This document shows positions 8,203 to 16,171 of a DNA stretch of 45,775 bases, one piece after another (position 1 is the first letter of the stretch; each line of letters starts with the position of its first letter). The stretch covers positions 1 to 45,775 of the forward strand of contig CAZUXT010000028.1 of the NCBI GenBank assembly GCA_964624145.1. The letters run 5' to 3'. The notes under the pieces are model-generated. The model saw only the letters and a program-made list of their open reading frames with translations. It had not been told where the DNA came from and searched no databases. The translations under genes were made by a program, and so were the position numbers. The stretch comes from WJMT01 sp964624145 (GTDB lineage: Bacteria; Acidobacteriota; Aminicenantia; Aminicenantales; Aminicenantaceae).

Positions 8203-9211
8203 TTAACTTATGGTATTCACTCAGGAGCTGATTGAGTTCATTATAGATTTTATTTGTAAATACGTTGTCTACAAGAACCTCCATTCCTTCTTCCGCCGTG
8301 TTTTTCCACTGGACAAGCGCGTCATCCGGAACTTCATTTATTTTTAATCCGTGTTCTTTCATGGTTCTAACGGCCTCTTCCTCCAGATTAGTTCTGTCAT
8401 TATTGAGGTTTTCGCAGATTTCCTGGGCGGCTTGAAGCATGTCTTTTTTGTATTGGTCAGGGACCTTATCCCAGATTTTTTGAGTCACGACGATTCCGCC
8501 CACCACTGGAGCGATTTTGAGGGAGCACATATTCGGAGCCAGTGGGAAATACTGGCCTGAGGCAGCCACAAGTGGAGTCAAATAGAATGAGTCCACCATT
8601 CCGCTCTGGAGTGCCATCATAAGGTCTTTGAGGTCATTAGGGACAATATGATACCCGGATCTTTTCCATGCCTGTTCGAGTTCAGGCTCTCCTGTTGTGA
8701 AAGAAAGCTTATGCTTTTTTAAATCTTCCGGATACAAGACTTCTTTTTTTGAGAAAACATGAACCCATCCTGCTATGGACCATATAATAAGTTTGAATCC
8801 TTTTTGTTCTATACCCTTTTCAAAAACAGGTTTCATCTTTTCTAAGACATAGTCCAGCTCTTGATTGGATGTGATGAGAAAAGGAATATTGAGCACATAG
8901 ATATCCGAATAGATCTTTGTAAGCCCTCTGTTGGTAAAAACGCCTCCTCCGAGTATGCCTATTCTCATCTTTCTTAATGTATCTGCCTCATTCCCTGCAA
9001 TGCTTCCCGGATAGATCTTTAACTCCACTTCTCCGTGAGTGATTTCCTGCCACTTCACGTTGAGTATTCTTAAAGCGTCGTCCCATGGCGACCGCTTCGG
9101 GGCAATGCTTCCTATTTTAATGGTGGTTGATTGCAGGGGGCCCGACAGAGCTGTCATTACTGTCATTAGAAACACAATTGATATTGTCATTGATAGGGGA
9201 TTTTTTCTCAT
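8168..9211 (-). CDS. TRAP transporter substrate-binding protein (DctP/TatP-like)
   Basis: A 347-residue exported solute-binding protein: signal peptide (residues 1-27, ending in LSGPLQST), then TIKIGSIAPKRSPWDDAL, the typical DctP N-terminus, and the ALQSGMVDSFYLTPL core motif. In most DctP proteins a conserved Arg in a K-x-R-[VT] element binds the substrate carboxylate; here the matching stretch reads HKLSFTTGEPELEQAW with no Arg. The gene lies between a TatT lipoprotein gene (15 nt upstream) and DctQM, so it belongs to the TatPT subtype described from Treponema pallidum, for which hydrophobic ligands have been proposed. A GGAAAG ribosome site precedes the start. Confidence 0.9.
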   Translation of the reverse strand: MRKNPLSMTISIVFLMTVMTALSGPLQSTTIKIGSIAPKRSPWDDALRILNVKWQEITHGEVELKIYPGSIAGNEADTLRKMRIGILGGGVFTNRGLTKIYSDIYVLNIPFLITSNQELDYVLEKMKPVFEKGIEQKGFKLIIWSIAGWVHVFSKKEVLYPEDLKKHKLSFTTGEPELEQAWKRSGYHIVPNDLKDLMMALQSGMVDSFYLTPLVAASGQYFPLAPNMCSLKIAPVVGGIVVTQKIWDKVPDQYKKDMLQAAQEICENLNNDRTNLEEEAVRTMKEHGLKINEVPDDALVQWKNTAEEGMEVLVDNVFTNKIYNELNQLLSEYHKLNEKQDRSKDHT

Positions 9212-9226
9212 TTTCTTTCCATAATT

Positions 9227-10159
9227 TTATTTTACTTCCACAAAATAATCTTCAATATGCTCAAGCATCCATTTTGCTTTTTTTTGATAGATTGTATTCT
9301 GAAGTCTTAAAGAGATATATCTGTCAGGGTCTATTTTGAGTACTTGGTTTAAAAGAGATTTGAATTCTTTTATATTCTGCTCTTTTATGGATACGGTTGA
9401 GGCCAGTGAAAGATAAGGCGATGCAGATCTGCCTTTGGATAACTCGACTGCTTTTTTGAAATGTTCTCTGGCTTTTGTTGGACTTCCTCCCATGTATTCC
9501 GGGATAGAACCATAGTAGAGAATAAAAAAATCGTGGACAGATCCGTTATTGAAATGTTCATCGAGTTCCAGGACTTTATTCATCATTGCTTCTGCCTGAG
9601 GAAGCGTTAAGCCGAGTTTCATATCGAACGGATCTATGGAATACGCAGCCACCCATCCGGCTGAGGCCCAGTACAGAGCAGGGACATCATCCTTTGTTAC
9701 ACCATCCAGAGCCAGCTTGAATTTTTTGGCTTTGAGGTTCTCAAGAAAACCCGGATGCTTCATTTCAAGCAGTTCCAGAGTATAGTCTCTTCCCCTTAAA
9801 TATAGATTTTTAGCCCTGTCCAGCATGGATTCCTTTTTATCAAATTCAAGGTCAGGGAGCTGTTCGGCCGGTGATTGGATATAAACATTCGCATACATTA
9901 TATAAAGCATGCCGGTCTGAAGTCTCAATCCGTAATGCTCGGGAATGGAGACCATGAGGGATTCGTACATTTTTATGGTGAACGGCAGGGCATCTCCTAC
10001 CAATTCAGGGTCATTGTCAGTGAGAAAGACATTACTGCTGCTCTCTCCGGTCAAGGCATCGGCTGTTTTTTTCAAAGCGAATTTTTCTATTGAACATGAG
10101 GATGTGACAACAATTATAAGGATAAAGATAGAGAGTAGAGTGGTTTTGAGTTTTTTCAT
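9227..10159 (-). CDS. TRAP transporter TatT component (TPR lipoprotein)
   Basis: A 310-residue lipoprotein: hydrophobic signal followed by a lipobox-like VTSSC with Cys22 as lipidation site. The mature part is alpha-helical and TPR-like, including ADALTGESSSNVFLTDNDPE, ALPFTIKMYESLMVSIPEHY, a PALYWASAGWVAAYSID segment and GGSPTKAREHFKKAVELSKG. These features match the TatT family (T. pallidum Tp0956), a periplasmic TPR protein that forms a complex with its TRAP binding protein (TatP). It is the first gene of the TRAP operon T-P-QM. It may help deliver or shield a hydrophobic ligand, but the substrate is not known. Confidence 0.85.
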   Translation of the reverse strand: MKKLKTTLLSIFILIIVVTSSCSIEKFALKKTADALTGESSSNVFLTDNDPELVGDALPFTIKMYESLMVSIPEHYGLRLQTGMLYIMYANVYIQSPAEQLPDLEFDKKESMLDRAKNLYLRGRDYTLELLEMKHPGFLENLKAKKFKLALDGVTKDDVPALYWASAGWVAAYSIDPFDMKLGLTLPQAEAMMNKVLELDEHFNNGSVHDFFILYYGSIPEYMGGSPTKAREHFKKAVELSKGRSASPYLSLASTVSIKEQNIKEFKSLLNQVLKIDPDRYISLRLQNTIYQKKAKWMLEHIEDYFVEVK

Positions 10160-10224
10160 TCCTCTTTTTTTTCGCTCACTAGTATAAGGATTAATTCATA
10201 TAAATTCTACAATTTTTTATACTC

Positions 10225-10242
10225 CACAATCTTTTGATTGTG
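10225..10242. promoter_or_regulatory. Perfect 7-bp inverted repeat CACAATC-TTTT-GATTGTG upstream of the TRAP operon
   Basis: CACAATC (10225-10231) and GATTGTG (10236-10242) are perfectly complementary with a four-base centre. The site lies about 65 nt upstream of the tatT start and 60 nt downstream of the sulfatase stop on the same strand. It is not followed by a T tract on either strand, so it looks more like a regulator-binding palindrome than a terminator. No promoter with good spacing could be fixed beside it. Confidence 0.35.
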
Positions 10243-10300
10243 CAGCATGACTGTTATGAGGGCAAAAAACACAGGCAGTAGAGAATATTTCTTTTGCCGT

Positions 10301-11854
10301 TTAATGCCGGGCTAAATCCTGTTTTAAGAATTCTTCTGCCAGCTCTTTTGAATCTCCGTATTTTTTTTGAAGGGCCTTCAGTTTTGATTTGAGTTCCGCA
10401 GCTGTTTCAGAATAAGAAGGATTGCTGTAAACATTGTTAAGTTCTTTAGGGTCTTTTTCAAGGTTATACAGCTCCCATCGGTCTATGTCATAATAGAAGT
10501 GGATGAGTTTGTACTTTTTGGTACGTATGCCGTAATGCCTTTTGGCCATATGGACACTGGGATATTCATAGTAGTGGTAGTAGATGGCATCCCGCCATTT
10601 TTGTAGGGGTTCGCTTTTTATCAGAGCGGCTAAAGACAGGCCCTGCATGTCTTCGGGGATCATCATGCCTGATAATTCCAGAAACGTAGGCGCAAAGTCA
10701 AGGTTAGTGACCATGTGCTCATCGATTCTTCCTGGTTGGATTTGGCCAGGGAGCCTCATTAAAAGAGGCATTCTGAGCGATTCTTCGTACATGAACCGTT
10801 TGTCAAACCAGCCGTGATCGCCGAGGTAGAATCCTTGATCGGATGTATAGACAACCAGTGTATTGCCGGCCAGGCCTGAGTTTTCCAGATAATCCAGGAT
10901 GCGCCCGACATTTTCGTCCACTCCGGCTATACATCCGAGGTAATCCTGCATATAGCGCTGGTATTTCCAGCGTACCAGTTCTTTGCCTTGAGGATTTTTC
11001 TTGTTAAAAGAATCTCTTTTCGGCCCGTACGCATCTTCCCATGCGGTCTTTTGCTCCTCTGTCATTCTTTCCGGAGGAGGGCCTATTTTCAAGTCATATT
11101 CGAGCTGCATATGTTTCTGTAAGGTCATTTCCTGCTCTTTTGCTGCTTCTGACCTTGTCGCATAATCATCAAAGAGAGTATCAGGCTCAGGAAATTCTGT
11201 ATCGTCATATTTTGTCAAATGCCTCAGAGCCGGCTGCCAGTTTCTGTGAGGAGCCTTATGGTGGAGCATCATGAGAAAAGGCTGGTCTGCTTTTCTTTTG
11301 TTTTCCAGATAGTCAATGGCACTGTCCGTTAAGATGTCTGTGACATAACCGGTGTGGTGTTTTTTCTGTCCCATTTCAATAAAGTCGGGATTATAGTAAT
11401 GCCCCTGGCCGGGGAGAATATTCCAATAGTCAAAGCCAGATGGGGCGCTCTTGAGATGCCATTTGCCTATCATTGCAGTCTGAAAGCCGGCTTGTTGAAG
11501 CTGTTTTGGAAAGGTCATTTGAGAGCCGTCAAACTCAAGAACATTATTCCGGACACCGTTTATATGGCTGTACTTTCCTGTCAAAATCGTGGCTCGGCTG
11601 GGAGCGCAAATACTGTTCGTGCAAAAGCAGTTATTGAAGCGGATTCCCTCAAATGCGATTCTGTCTATGTGAGGGGTCTTGTTTAGTGTGCTTCCGTAGC
11701 AGCTGAGAGCATGAGAGGCATGGTCGTCAGTCATAATGAAGAGAATATTGGATTTTGGTTTCGAAAGAACAGGAGGGCTCTTTTGGCCGCATCCGGATGC
11801 GGCCAGTGAGGCCATACCAAACCCTAGAAATTCAATAAAATCACGTCTTCTCAC
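10301..11854 (-). CDS. Sulfatase (type I, formylglycine-dependent), probable Tat-exported lipoprotein
   Basis: A 517-residue sulfatase hydrolysing sulfate esters or sulfamates. The signature NSICAPSRATILTGKY holds Cys83, to be converted to formylglycine (C-x-P-S-R). The metal-site pair Asp43-Asp44 (MTDDHASH) and a C-terminal DQGFYLGDHGWFDKRF block fit the family. The N-terminus MRRRDFIEFLGFGMASLAAS carries a twin-arginine-like motif and ends in a lipobox (LAASGC, Cys22), so it is probably a Tat-exported lipoprotein. The start codon is GTG. It follows serC after 31 nt on the same strand, perhaps co-transcribed. The substrate is unknown (host or marine sulfated glycans are typical). No formylglycine-generating enzyme gene lies in the window. 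Confidence 0.92.
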   Translation of the reverse strand: MRRRDFIEFLGFGMASLAASGCGQKSPPVLSKPKSNILFIMTDDHASHALSCYGSTLNKTPHIDRIAFEGIRFNNCFCTNSICAPSRATILTGKYSHINGVRNNVLEFDGSQMTFPKQLQQAGFQTAMIGKWHLKSAPSGFDYWNILPGQGHYYNPDFIEMGQKKHHTGYVTDILTDSAIDYLENKRKADQPFLMMLHHKAPHRNWQPALRHLTKYDDTEFPEPDTLFDDYATRSEAAKEQEMTLQKHMQLEYDLKIGPPPERMTEEQKTAWEDAYGPKRDSFNKKNPQGKELVRWKYQRYMQDYLGCIAGVDENVGRILDYLENSGLAGNTLVVYTSDQGFYLGDHGWFDKRFMYEESLRMPLLMRLPGQIQPGRIDEHMVTNLDFAPTFLELSGMMIPEDMQGLSLAALIKSEPLQKWRDAIYYHYYEYPSVHMAKRHYGIRTKKYKLIHFYYDIDRWELYNLEKDPKELNNVYSNPSYSETAAELKSKLKALQKKYGDSKELAEEFLKQDLARH

Positions 11855-11885
11855 TGTTAATCCGGATGTTCTGTCTTAATTATAT

Positions 11886-12998
11886 TTATCTGACTTCGTT
11901 GTAAGCCCATTCAAGCCACTGGGTGATGATTTCAATATCTTCCTTATCTACAGTGGCTCCACACCAGAATCTTAAGCCGGGAGGAGCATCTCTGTAGGAG
12001 CCGCAGTCATACGCGACTTCTTCGTCAGCAAGAAGTTTGACCATAGCTTTGATTTTGTCCTCGGGCAGATTGACACTGAAGCACACACTCGTATTGGAAC
12101 GGATGTCTTTGTTTTCTGCAAGAAAGTCTATCCAGTCGTGCTTTGCGACAAAATCTTCAAATACCTTTAGGTTTTGAGTGCTTCGTTTGATAAGCCCGGG
12201 AAGGCCTCCTATGGATTCTGCCCAGTTCAAGGCCGCAAGATAATCCTCATTGGCGATCATCGAGGGGGTATTGATGGTGGATCCTTTAAAGATGCCTTCA
12301 TTGAATTTGCCTTTTTTCGTCATGCGGAAAATTTTCGGCATGGGCCACGGGGGGGAGTAATTTTCAATTCTTTCCACAGCCCTTGGAGATAGGATCAGAA
12401 TTCCATGGGCAGCCTCTCCTCCTAATACTTTCTGCCATGAATAAGTGATGACATCGAGCTTATGATAAGGTATTTCCATTGCAAAGATGGCAGAGGTCGC
12501 ATCGCATAAGGTGAGGCCTTTTCTGTCATCGGGGATCCAGTCACCGTTGGGGACTTTGACGCCGCTGGTTGTCCCGTTCCATACGAAGACCACGTCATTG
12601 TTGAAATCTGTCTGAGAAAGATCGGGCAGTTTTCCGTAGGCTGCTTCAAATACCCGGACATTTTCGAGCTTTAGTTGGCCCCGGATATCAGTGGCCCATC
12701 CTTTACTGAAAGATTCCCATACAAAGATGTCCACCCCTTTCGGGCCCAGCAGAGACCACATGGCCATTTCAAAAGCTCCTGTATCTGATGCAGGGACGAT
12801 TCCTACCAGATAATCAGGAGGAAGGCCCAGAATCTTTTTTGTCCTCTCTATGGATTCTGCCAGCTTCCCTTTTCCCAGAGTACTGCGGTGGGAACGGCCC
12901 AGAGGTGTGTCTTTGAGTTCATCCAGGGAGTATCCAGGGTGCTTGGCGCACGGCCCTGAAGAATAGCAGTTATTTTTAGGTTTAATATTGGGTTTCAT
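11886..12998 (-). CDS. serC: Phosphoserine aminotransferase
   Basis: A 370-residue class-V, PLP-dependent aminotransferase that converts 3-phosphohydroxypyruvate and glutamate to phosphoserine in serine biosynthesis. It belongs to the longer subtype (TIGR01365-like, also found in Methanosarcina and alphaproteobacteria). Visible: YSSGPCAKHPGYS at the N-terminus, GRSHRS, CDATSA with the pyridine-N-binding Asp166, and TYSWQKVLGGE with the Schiff-base Lys190. The length is normal for the subtype. The ATG start follows a GAGGAGAAG ribosome site. serA and serB are not nearby. The downstream gene on the same strand is the sulfatase. Confidence 0.92.
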   Translation of the reverse strand: MKPNIKPKNNCYSSGPCAKHPGYSLDELKDTPLGRSHRSTLGKGKLAESIERTKKILGLPPDYLVGIVPASDTGAFEMAMWSLLGPKGVDIFVWESFSKGWATDIRGQLKLENVRVFEAAYGKLPDLSQTDFNNDVVFVWNGTTSGVKVPNGDWIPDDRKGLTLCDATSAIFAMEIPYHKLDVITYSWQKVLGGEAAHGILILSPRAVERIENYSPPWPMPKIFRMTKKGKFNEGIFKGSTINTPSMIANEDYLAALNWAESIGGLPGLIKRSTQNLKVFEDFVAKHDWIDFLAENKDIRSNTSVCFSVNLPEDKIKAMVKLLADEEVAYDCGSYRDAPPGLRFWCGATVDKEDIEIITQWLEWAYNEVR

Positions 12999-13113
12999 TA
13001 TGGCTTCTCCTCTTATGAATATTTTGATATATCTGACATTGAAATTAAACTTACCTGGTTTATTGTATGAAATAAGAATAGTAAAAGAGGGATGGCTCTG
13101 TCAATGAAATAGT

Positions 13114-14817
13114 TTAATCTCTATTCCTCGTTTTCTGCTTTTTGAGTATTTTAGCCCAGGTATCCCGAAGGGGGACAGTCTGATTGAAAACCAGATGGTC
13201 TTTTTTTGAATCAGGATCAACACAGAAATATCCCTTCCTGAGAAATTGAAACCGATCTCCGGGCCTGGCATTTGAAACACTCGGTTCCAGCCTGCATGAG
13301 CGGATGATTTTTAATGAGTCAGGATTTAGATTTTTTTTGAAGTCTTCTCCCTTTTTGACATCCAAGGGATTTTTGGTTTGAAACAGACGGTCATAAAGCC
13401 TTATTTCTGATTTAATTGCGTGAGGCGTTGAAACCCAGTGCAGAGTTCCTTTTACTTTTCGTCCGTCTTTTGACCATCCTCCTCTTGTCTCAGGGTCATA
13501 GGTGCAGAGCAGTCTTTTAATTCCGCCTGTGTCTTTATCCTTTTCCACTCGATTGCATTTTATATAATAGGCGTGTTTAAGCCTGACTTCACGGTCAGGA
13601 GACAGCCGGAAATACTTCCCCGGAGGATTCTCGCGGAAATCTTCCCTTTCAATATAAAGGGTGCGGGAAAAAGGTATTTTCCTTTTTCCCATGCCTTGAT
13701 CTTCAGGATTGTTTTCAGCATCAAGGTGCTCTGCTTTGCCTTCCGGGAAGTTGTCTATGATGACTTCCAGAGGATCAAGCACGGCCATCACTCGTTTGGC
13801 TTTTTTGTTTAGGTGTTCGCGAAGGCAGTGCTCAAGAAGGGCAATATCAACAACGCTTTCTTTTTTGGCTAATCCGATCCGGTCACAGAAGTCGCGAATG
13901 GACTCGGGGGTATAGCCCCTTCGTCTGAGGCCTGAGATGGTGGGCATACGGGGGTCGTCCCATCCTTTGACAGTGCCCTCTTCCACAAGTTCCAGAAGCT
14001 TCCTTTTGCTCATAACCGTGTAGTTCAGGTTAAGCCGGGCGAATTCGGTCTGCTGGGAGCGGAATACGTCCAATTCTTCCAGAAACCAATCATACAAGGG
14101 CCTGTGGTCTTCAAATTCAAGTGTGCAGAGAGAATGAGTGATACCCTCAATGGAGTCACAGAGACCGTGTGCAAAGTCATACATAGGGTAAATACACCAT
14201 TTGTTTCCTGTGCGGTGATGGGACGCATGAACGATTCTGTATATCACGGGATCCCTCATGTTCAGGTTTGGGGATGACATGTCAATTTTAGCCCGAAGCA
14301 CTCTGGATCCATCCTTAAACTCTCCTTTGCGCATCCTCCTGAAAAGTTCAAGATTTTCTTCGACCGAACGGTTTCTGTAAGGACTTTCCTCTCCCGGTTT
14401 TGTTAATGTTCCTCTGTATTGTTTTATCTGATCCGTATTGAGGTCGCAGACAAATGCTTTCCCCATTTTTATCAGTTGGACAGCATATTCATAGAGCTTC
14501 TCAAAATAATCTGATGCATAGTATTCACGATCTTCCCAATCAAAGCCCAACCATCTTATGTCTTTTTTTATTGACTCAACATATTCCACTTCTTCTTTGG
14601 AAGGATTTGTATCGTCGAATCGGAGATTGCATTTTCCATTGTATTCCTGTGCCAAACCAAAGTTAAGGCATATGGACTTGGCATGGCCTATATGGAGATA
14701 ACCATTGGGCTCTGGGGGAAAGCGAGTGTGCACTCTTCCGTTGTTTTTATTCGATTTTATGTCTGATTCTATACGGGTGCGTATAAAATCCAAAGTGGTA
14801 TTTTCATTTTTTTCCAT
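13114..14817 (-). CDS. glnS: Glutaminyl-tRNA synthetase
   Basis: A 567-residue class I aminoacyl-tRNA synthetase charging tRNA-Gln. The HIGH motif is at residues 42-45 in PPEPNGYLHIGHAKSI, and the KMSKS loop appears as VMSKRKLLELVEEG. The catalytic core also shows RFDDTNPSKE and YPMYDFAHGLCDSIEG, and the beta-barrel anticodon domain fills the C-terminal third, including YLRKGYFCVDPDS-like residues. The PPEPNG form and GHAKS identify GlnRS rather than GluRS. Length is normal for the bacterial enzyme. A TATAAT-like -10 on the minus strand (14852-14847) lies about 30 nt upstream of the start with only a poor -35. The neighbour 115 nt downstream is serC. Confidence 0.97.
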   Translation of the reverse strand: MEKNENTTLDFIRTRIESDIKSNKNNGRVHTRFPPEPNGYLHIGHAKSICLNFGLAQEYNGKCNLRFDDTNPSKEEVEYVESIKKDIRWLGFDWEDREYYASDYFEKLYEYAVQLIKMGKAFVCDLNTDQIKQYRGTLTKPGEESPYRNRSVEENLELFRRMRKGEFKDGSRVLRAKIDMSSPNLNMRDPVIYRIVHASHHRTGNKWCIYPMYDFAHGLCDSIEGITHSLCTLEFEDHRPLYDWFLEELDVFRSQQTEFARLNLNYTVMSKRKLLELVEEGTVKGWDDPRMPTISGLRRRGYTPESIRDFCDRIGLAKKESVVDIALLEHCLREHLNKKAKRVMAVLDPLEVIIDNFPEGKAEHLDAENNPEDQGMGKRKIPFSRTLYIEREDFRENPPGKYFRLSPDREVRLKHAYYIKCNRVEKDKDTGGIKRLLCTYDPETRGGWSKDGRKVKGTLHWVSTPHAIKSEIRLYDRLFQTKNPLDVKKGEDFKKNLNPDSLKIIRSCRLEPSVSNARPGDRFQFLRKGYFCVDPDSKKDHLVFNQTVPLRDTWAKILKKQKTRNRD

Positions 14818-14884
14818 TTTATTTCTATAAAATAATAGGAATCCAAATTATAATCAACATTATTTTTAGGTTCAGAGGCATTTG

Positions 14885-14913
14885 TTGACATTTTTCGGAT
14901 TTACTGTTATTAA
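14885..14913 (+). promoter_or_regulatory. Sigma70-type promoter of the VWFA-related gene
   Basis: TTGACA (14885-14890) is a perfect -35. TATTAA (14908-14913) follows after exactly 17 nt and matches 4/6 of the -10 consensus. The start codon at 14931 has a GGGAGGT ribosome site (14920-14926), so the leader would be very short. Confidence 0.55.
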
Positions 14914-14930
14914 TCTGAAGGGAGGTATAA

Positions 14931-16157
14931 ATGAAGATCAAATTAGTCGGTCTTATTGTTTTTGTTTTGTCAGTCGCATCTGTATTCCCCCAACAGATAG
15001 CTGAAGAATCACTGGTTGTCAACATTGAGGTGCCTGTCAGGGTCTATAATGGCAATCTTTTCGTAGACAACCTGACTATAGATGATTTTAAGATATATGA
15101 GGATGGAAAAATACAGAAAATTCAGGCCGTTTATCTCGTGAACGAAAGGAATATTGCCAGAAAGGATGAGAGGAAAAGATTTTCCCCTAATACAAAAAGA
15201 AATTTTTATCTGTTTTTCGAAATCGCCGAATATGATCCCAGGATAAGAGATGCTGTTGACTATTTTCTGAATAAGGTGATCTATCCAGGTGATGATCTGA
15301 TGGTGATATCTCCCACCAGTTCTTATAAGTTAAGAGGAAAAGCGCTTGAACTGAAGTCAAGAGATGAGATAGTGAATCAGTTGATTGGTATTTTGAGAAA
15401 AGATGCTTTACTGGGCAGTACGGAATACAGGAACATGCTCAAAGAGCTCACAGAACTGGCGGCTTCCATAGCCGCATCTCTTGAACAGAGGGAGAACTTT
15501 TTTACAAAAGAAAGCTCATCCATTCTTGATGCTCATGACTGGGCACCTGGCGAAAAACTTCTGAGATATGAGTATCTGATAGGGAGAGTTGAAGAGATGA
15601 GATATGTCAGCCAGGAAAAAATGATCGACTTTGCGAATCTTCTGAAAGACGAGGCAGGCCAGAAATATGTTTTTCTTTTTTATCAGAACGAATATATTCC
15701 TCAGATAGATCCCAAGATTTTAACTCAATATATGGCTCTTTATCAGGATAGGCCGAATATAGAAATGACGATATCCGGCATTATGGATTTTTACAGAAGA
15801 GAAATTTCATTTGATGTGGAGAGAGTCAAACAGGTTTATGCAGATCAGTCTATTGCCATTCATTTCTTGTTTATATCCCGCGATTTCGAAATTATCCCGG
15901 GAGTGATCTTTCAGGAAAGGTCCGAAGACATCTTCAGCGCTTTTAGGGAAATGGCTGATGCGACCGGAGGCTATATTGAAAGCTCACTGAGGGCTGACTG
16001 GCTGATGAAAAGAGCAGTGGAGGCTTCCAAACAGTATTACCTTGTCTATTATTCCCCTGAAAATTATACGAGAGATGGAAAATTCAAGAATATTAGGGTT
16101 GAAATACCGGAGAAAAAATACAGAATCAGTCACCGCAAGGGATATATTGCTGACTGA
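14931..16157 (+). CDS. Secreted VWFA-related protein (Acidobacteria-type family)
   Basis: A 408-residue exported protein with a signal peptide (residues 1-20, ending VASVFPQ). An N-terminal beta-rich segment with VVNIEVPVRVYNGNLFVDNL and DFKIYEDGKIQKIQ is followed by a VWFA-like region, and the C-terminus has QYYLVYYSPENYTRDGKFKN and the terminal RKGY. This arrangement matches the VWFA-related Acidobacterial family (TIGR03436), whose members end in a Y-x-x-x-Y...DGKF...R-x-GY pattern. The classical MIDAS DxSxS is not clearly preserved; the stretch that would hold it reads YLFFEIAEYDPRIR, so metal-dependent ligand binding is doubtful. Function unknown; probably periplasmic or surface-exposed. 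Its own promoter lies upstream. Confidence 0.8.
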   Translation: MKIKLVGLIVFVLSVASVFPQQIAEESLVVNIEVPVRVYNGNLFVDNLTIDDFKIYEDGKIQKIQAVYLVNERNIARKDERKRFSPNTKRNFYLFFEIAEYDPRIRDAVDYFLNKVIYPGDDLMVISPTSSYKLRGKALELKSRDEIVNQLIGILRKDALLGSTEYRNMLKELTELAASIAASLEQRENFFTKESSSILDAHDWAPGEKLLRYEYLIGRVEEMRYVSQEKMIDFANLLKDEAGQKYVFLFYQNEYIPQIDPKILTQYMALYQDRPNIEMTISGIMDFYRREISFDVERVKQVYADQSIAIHFLFISRDFEIIPGVIFQERSEDIFSAFREMADATGGYIESSLRADWLMKRAVEASKQYYLVYYSPENYTRDGKFKNIRVEIPEKKYRISHRKGYIAD

Positions 16158-16171
16158 ACAACGCCGGAGAG

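Noticed and set aside
10225..10242. Rho-independent terminator for the sulfatase gene
   Set aside because: No T tract follows the hairpin on the minus strand; recorded instead as a possible operator.
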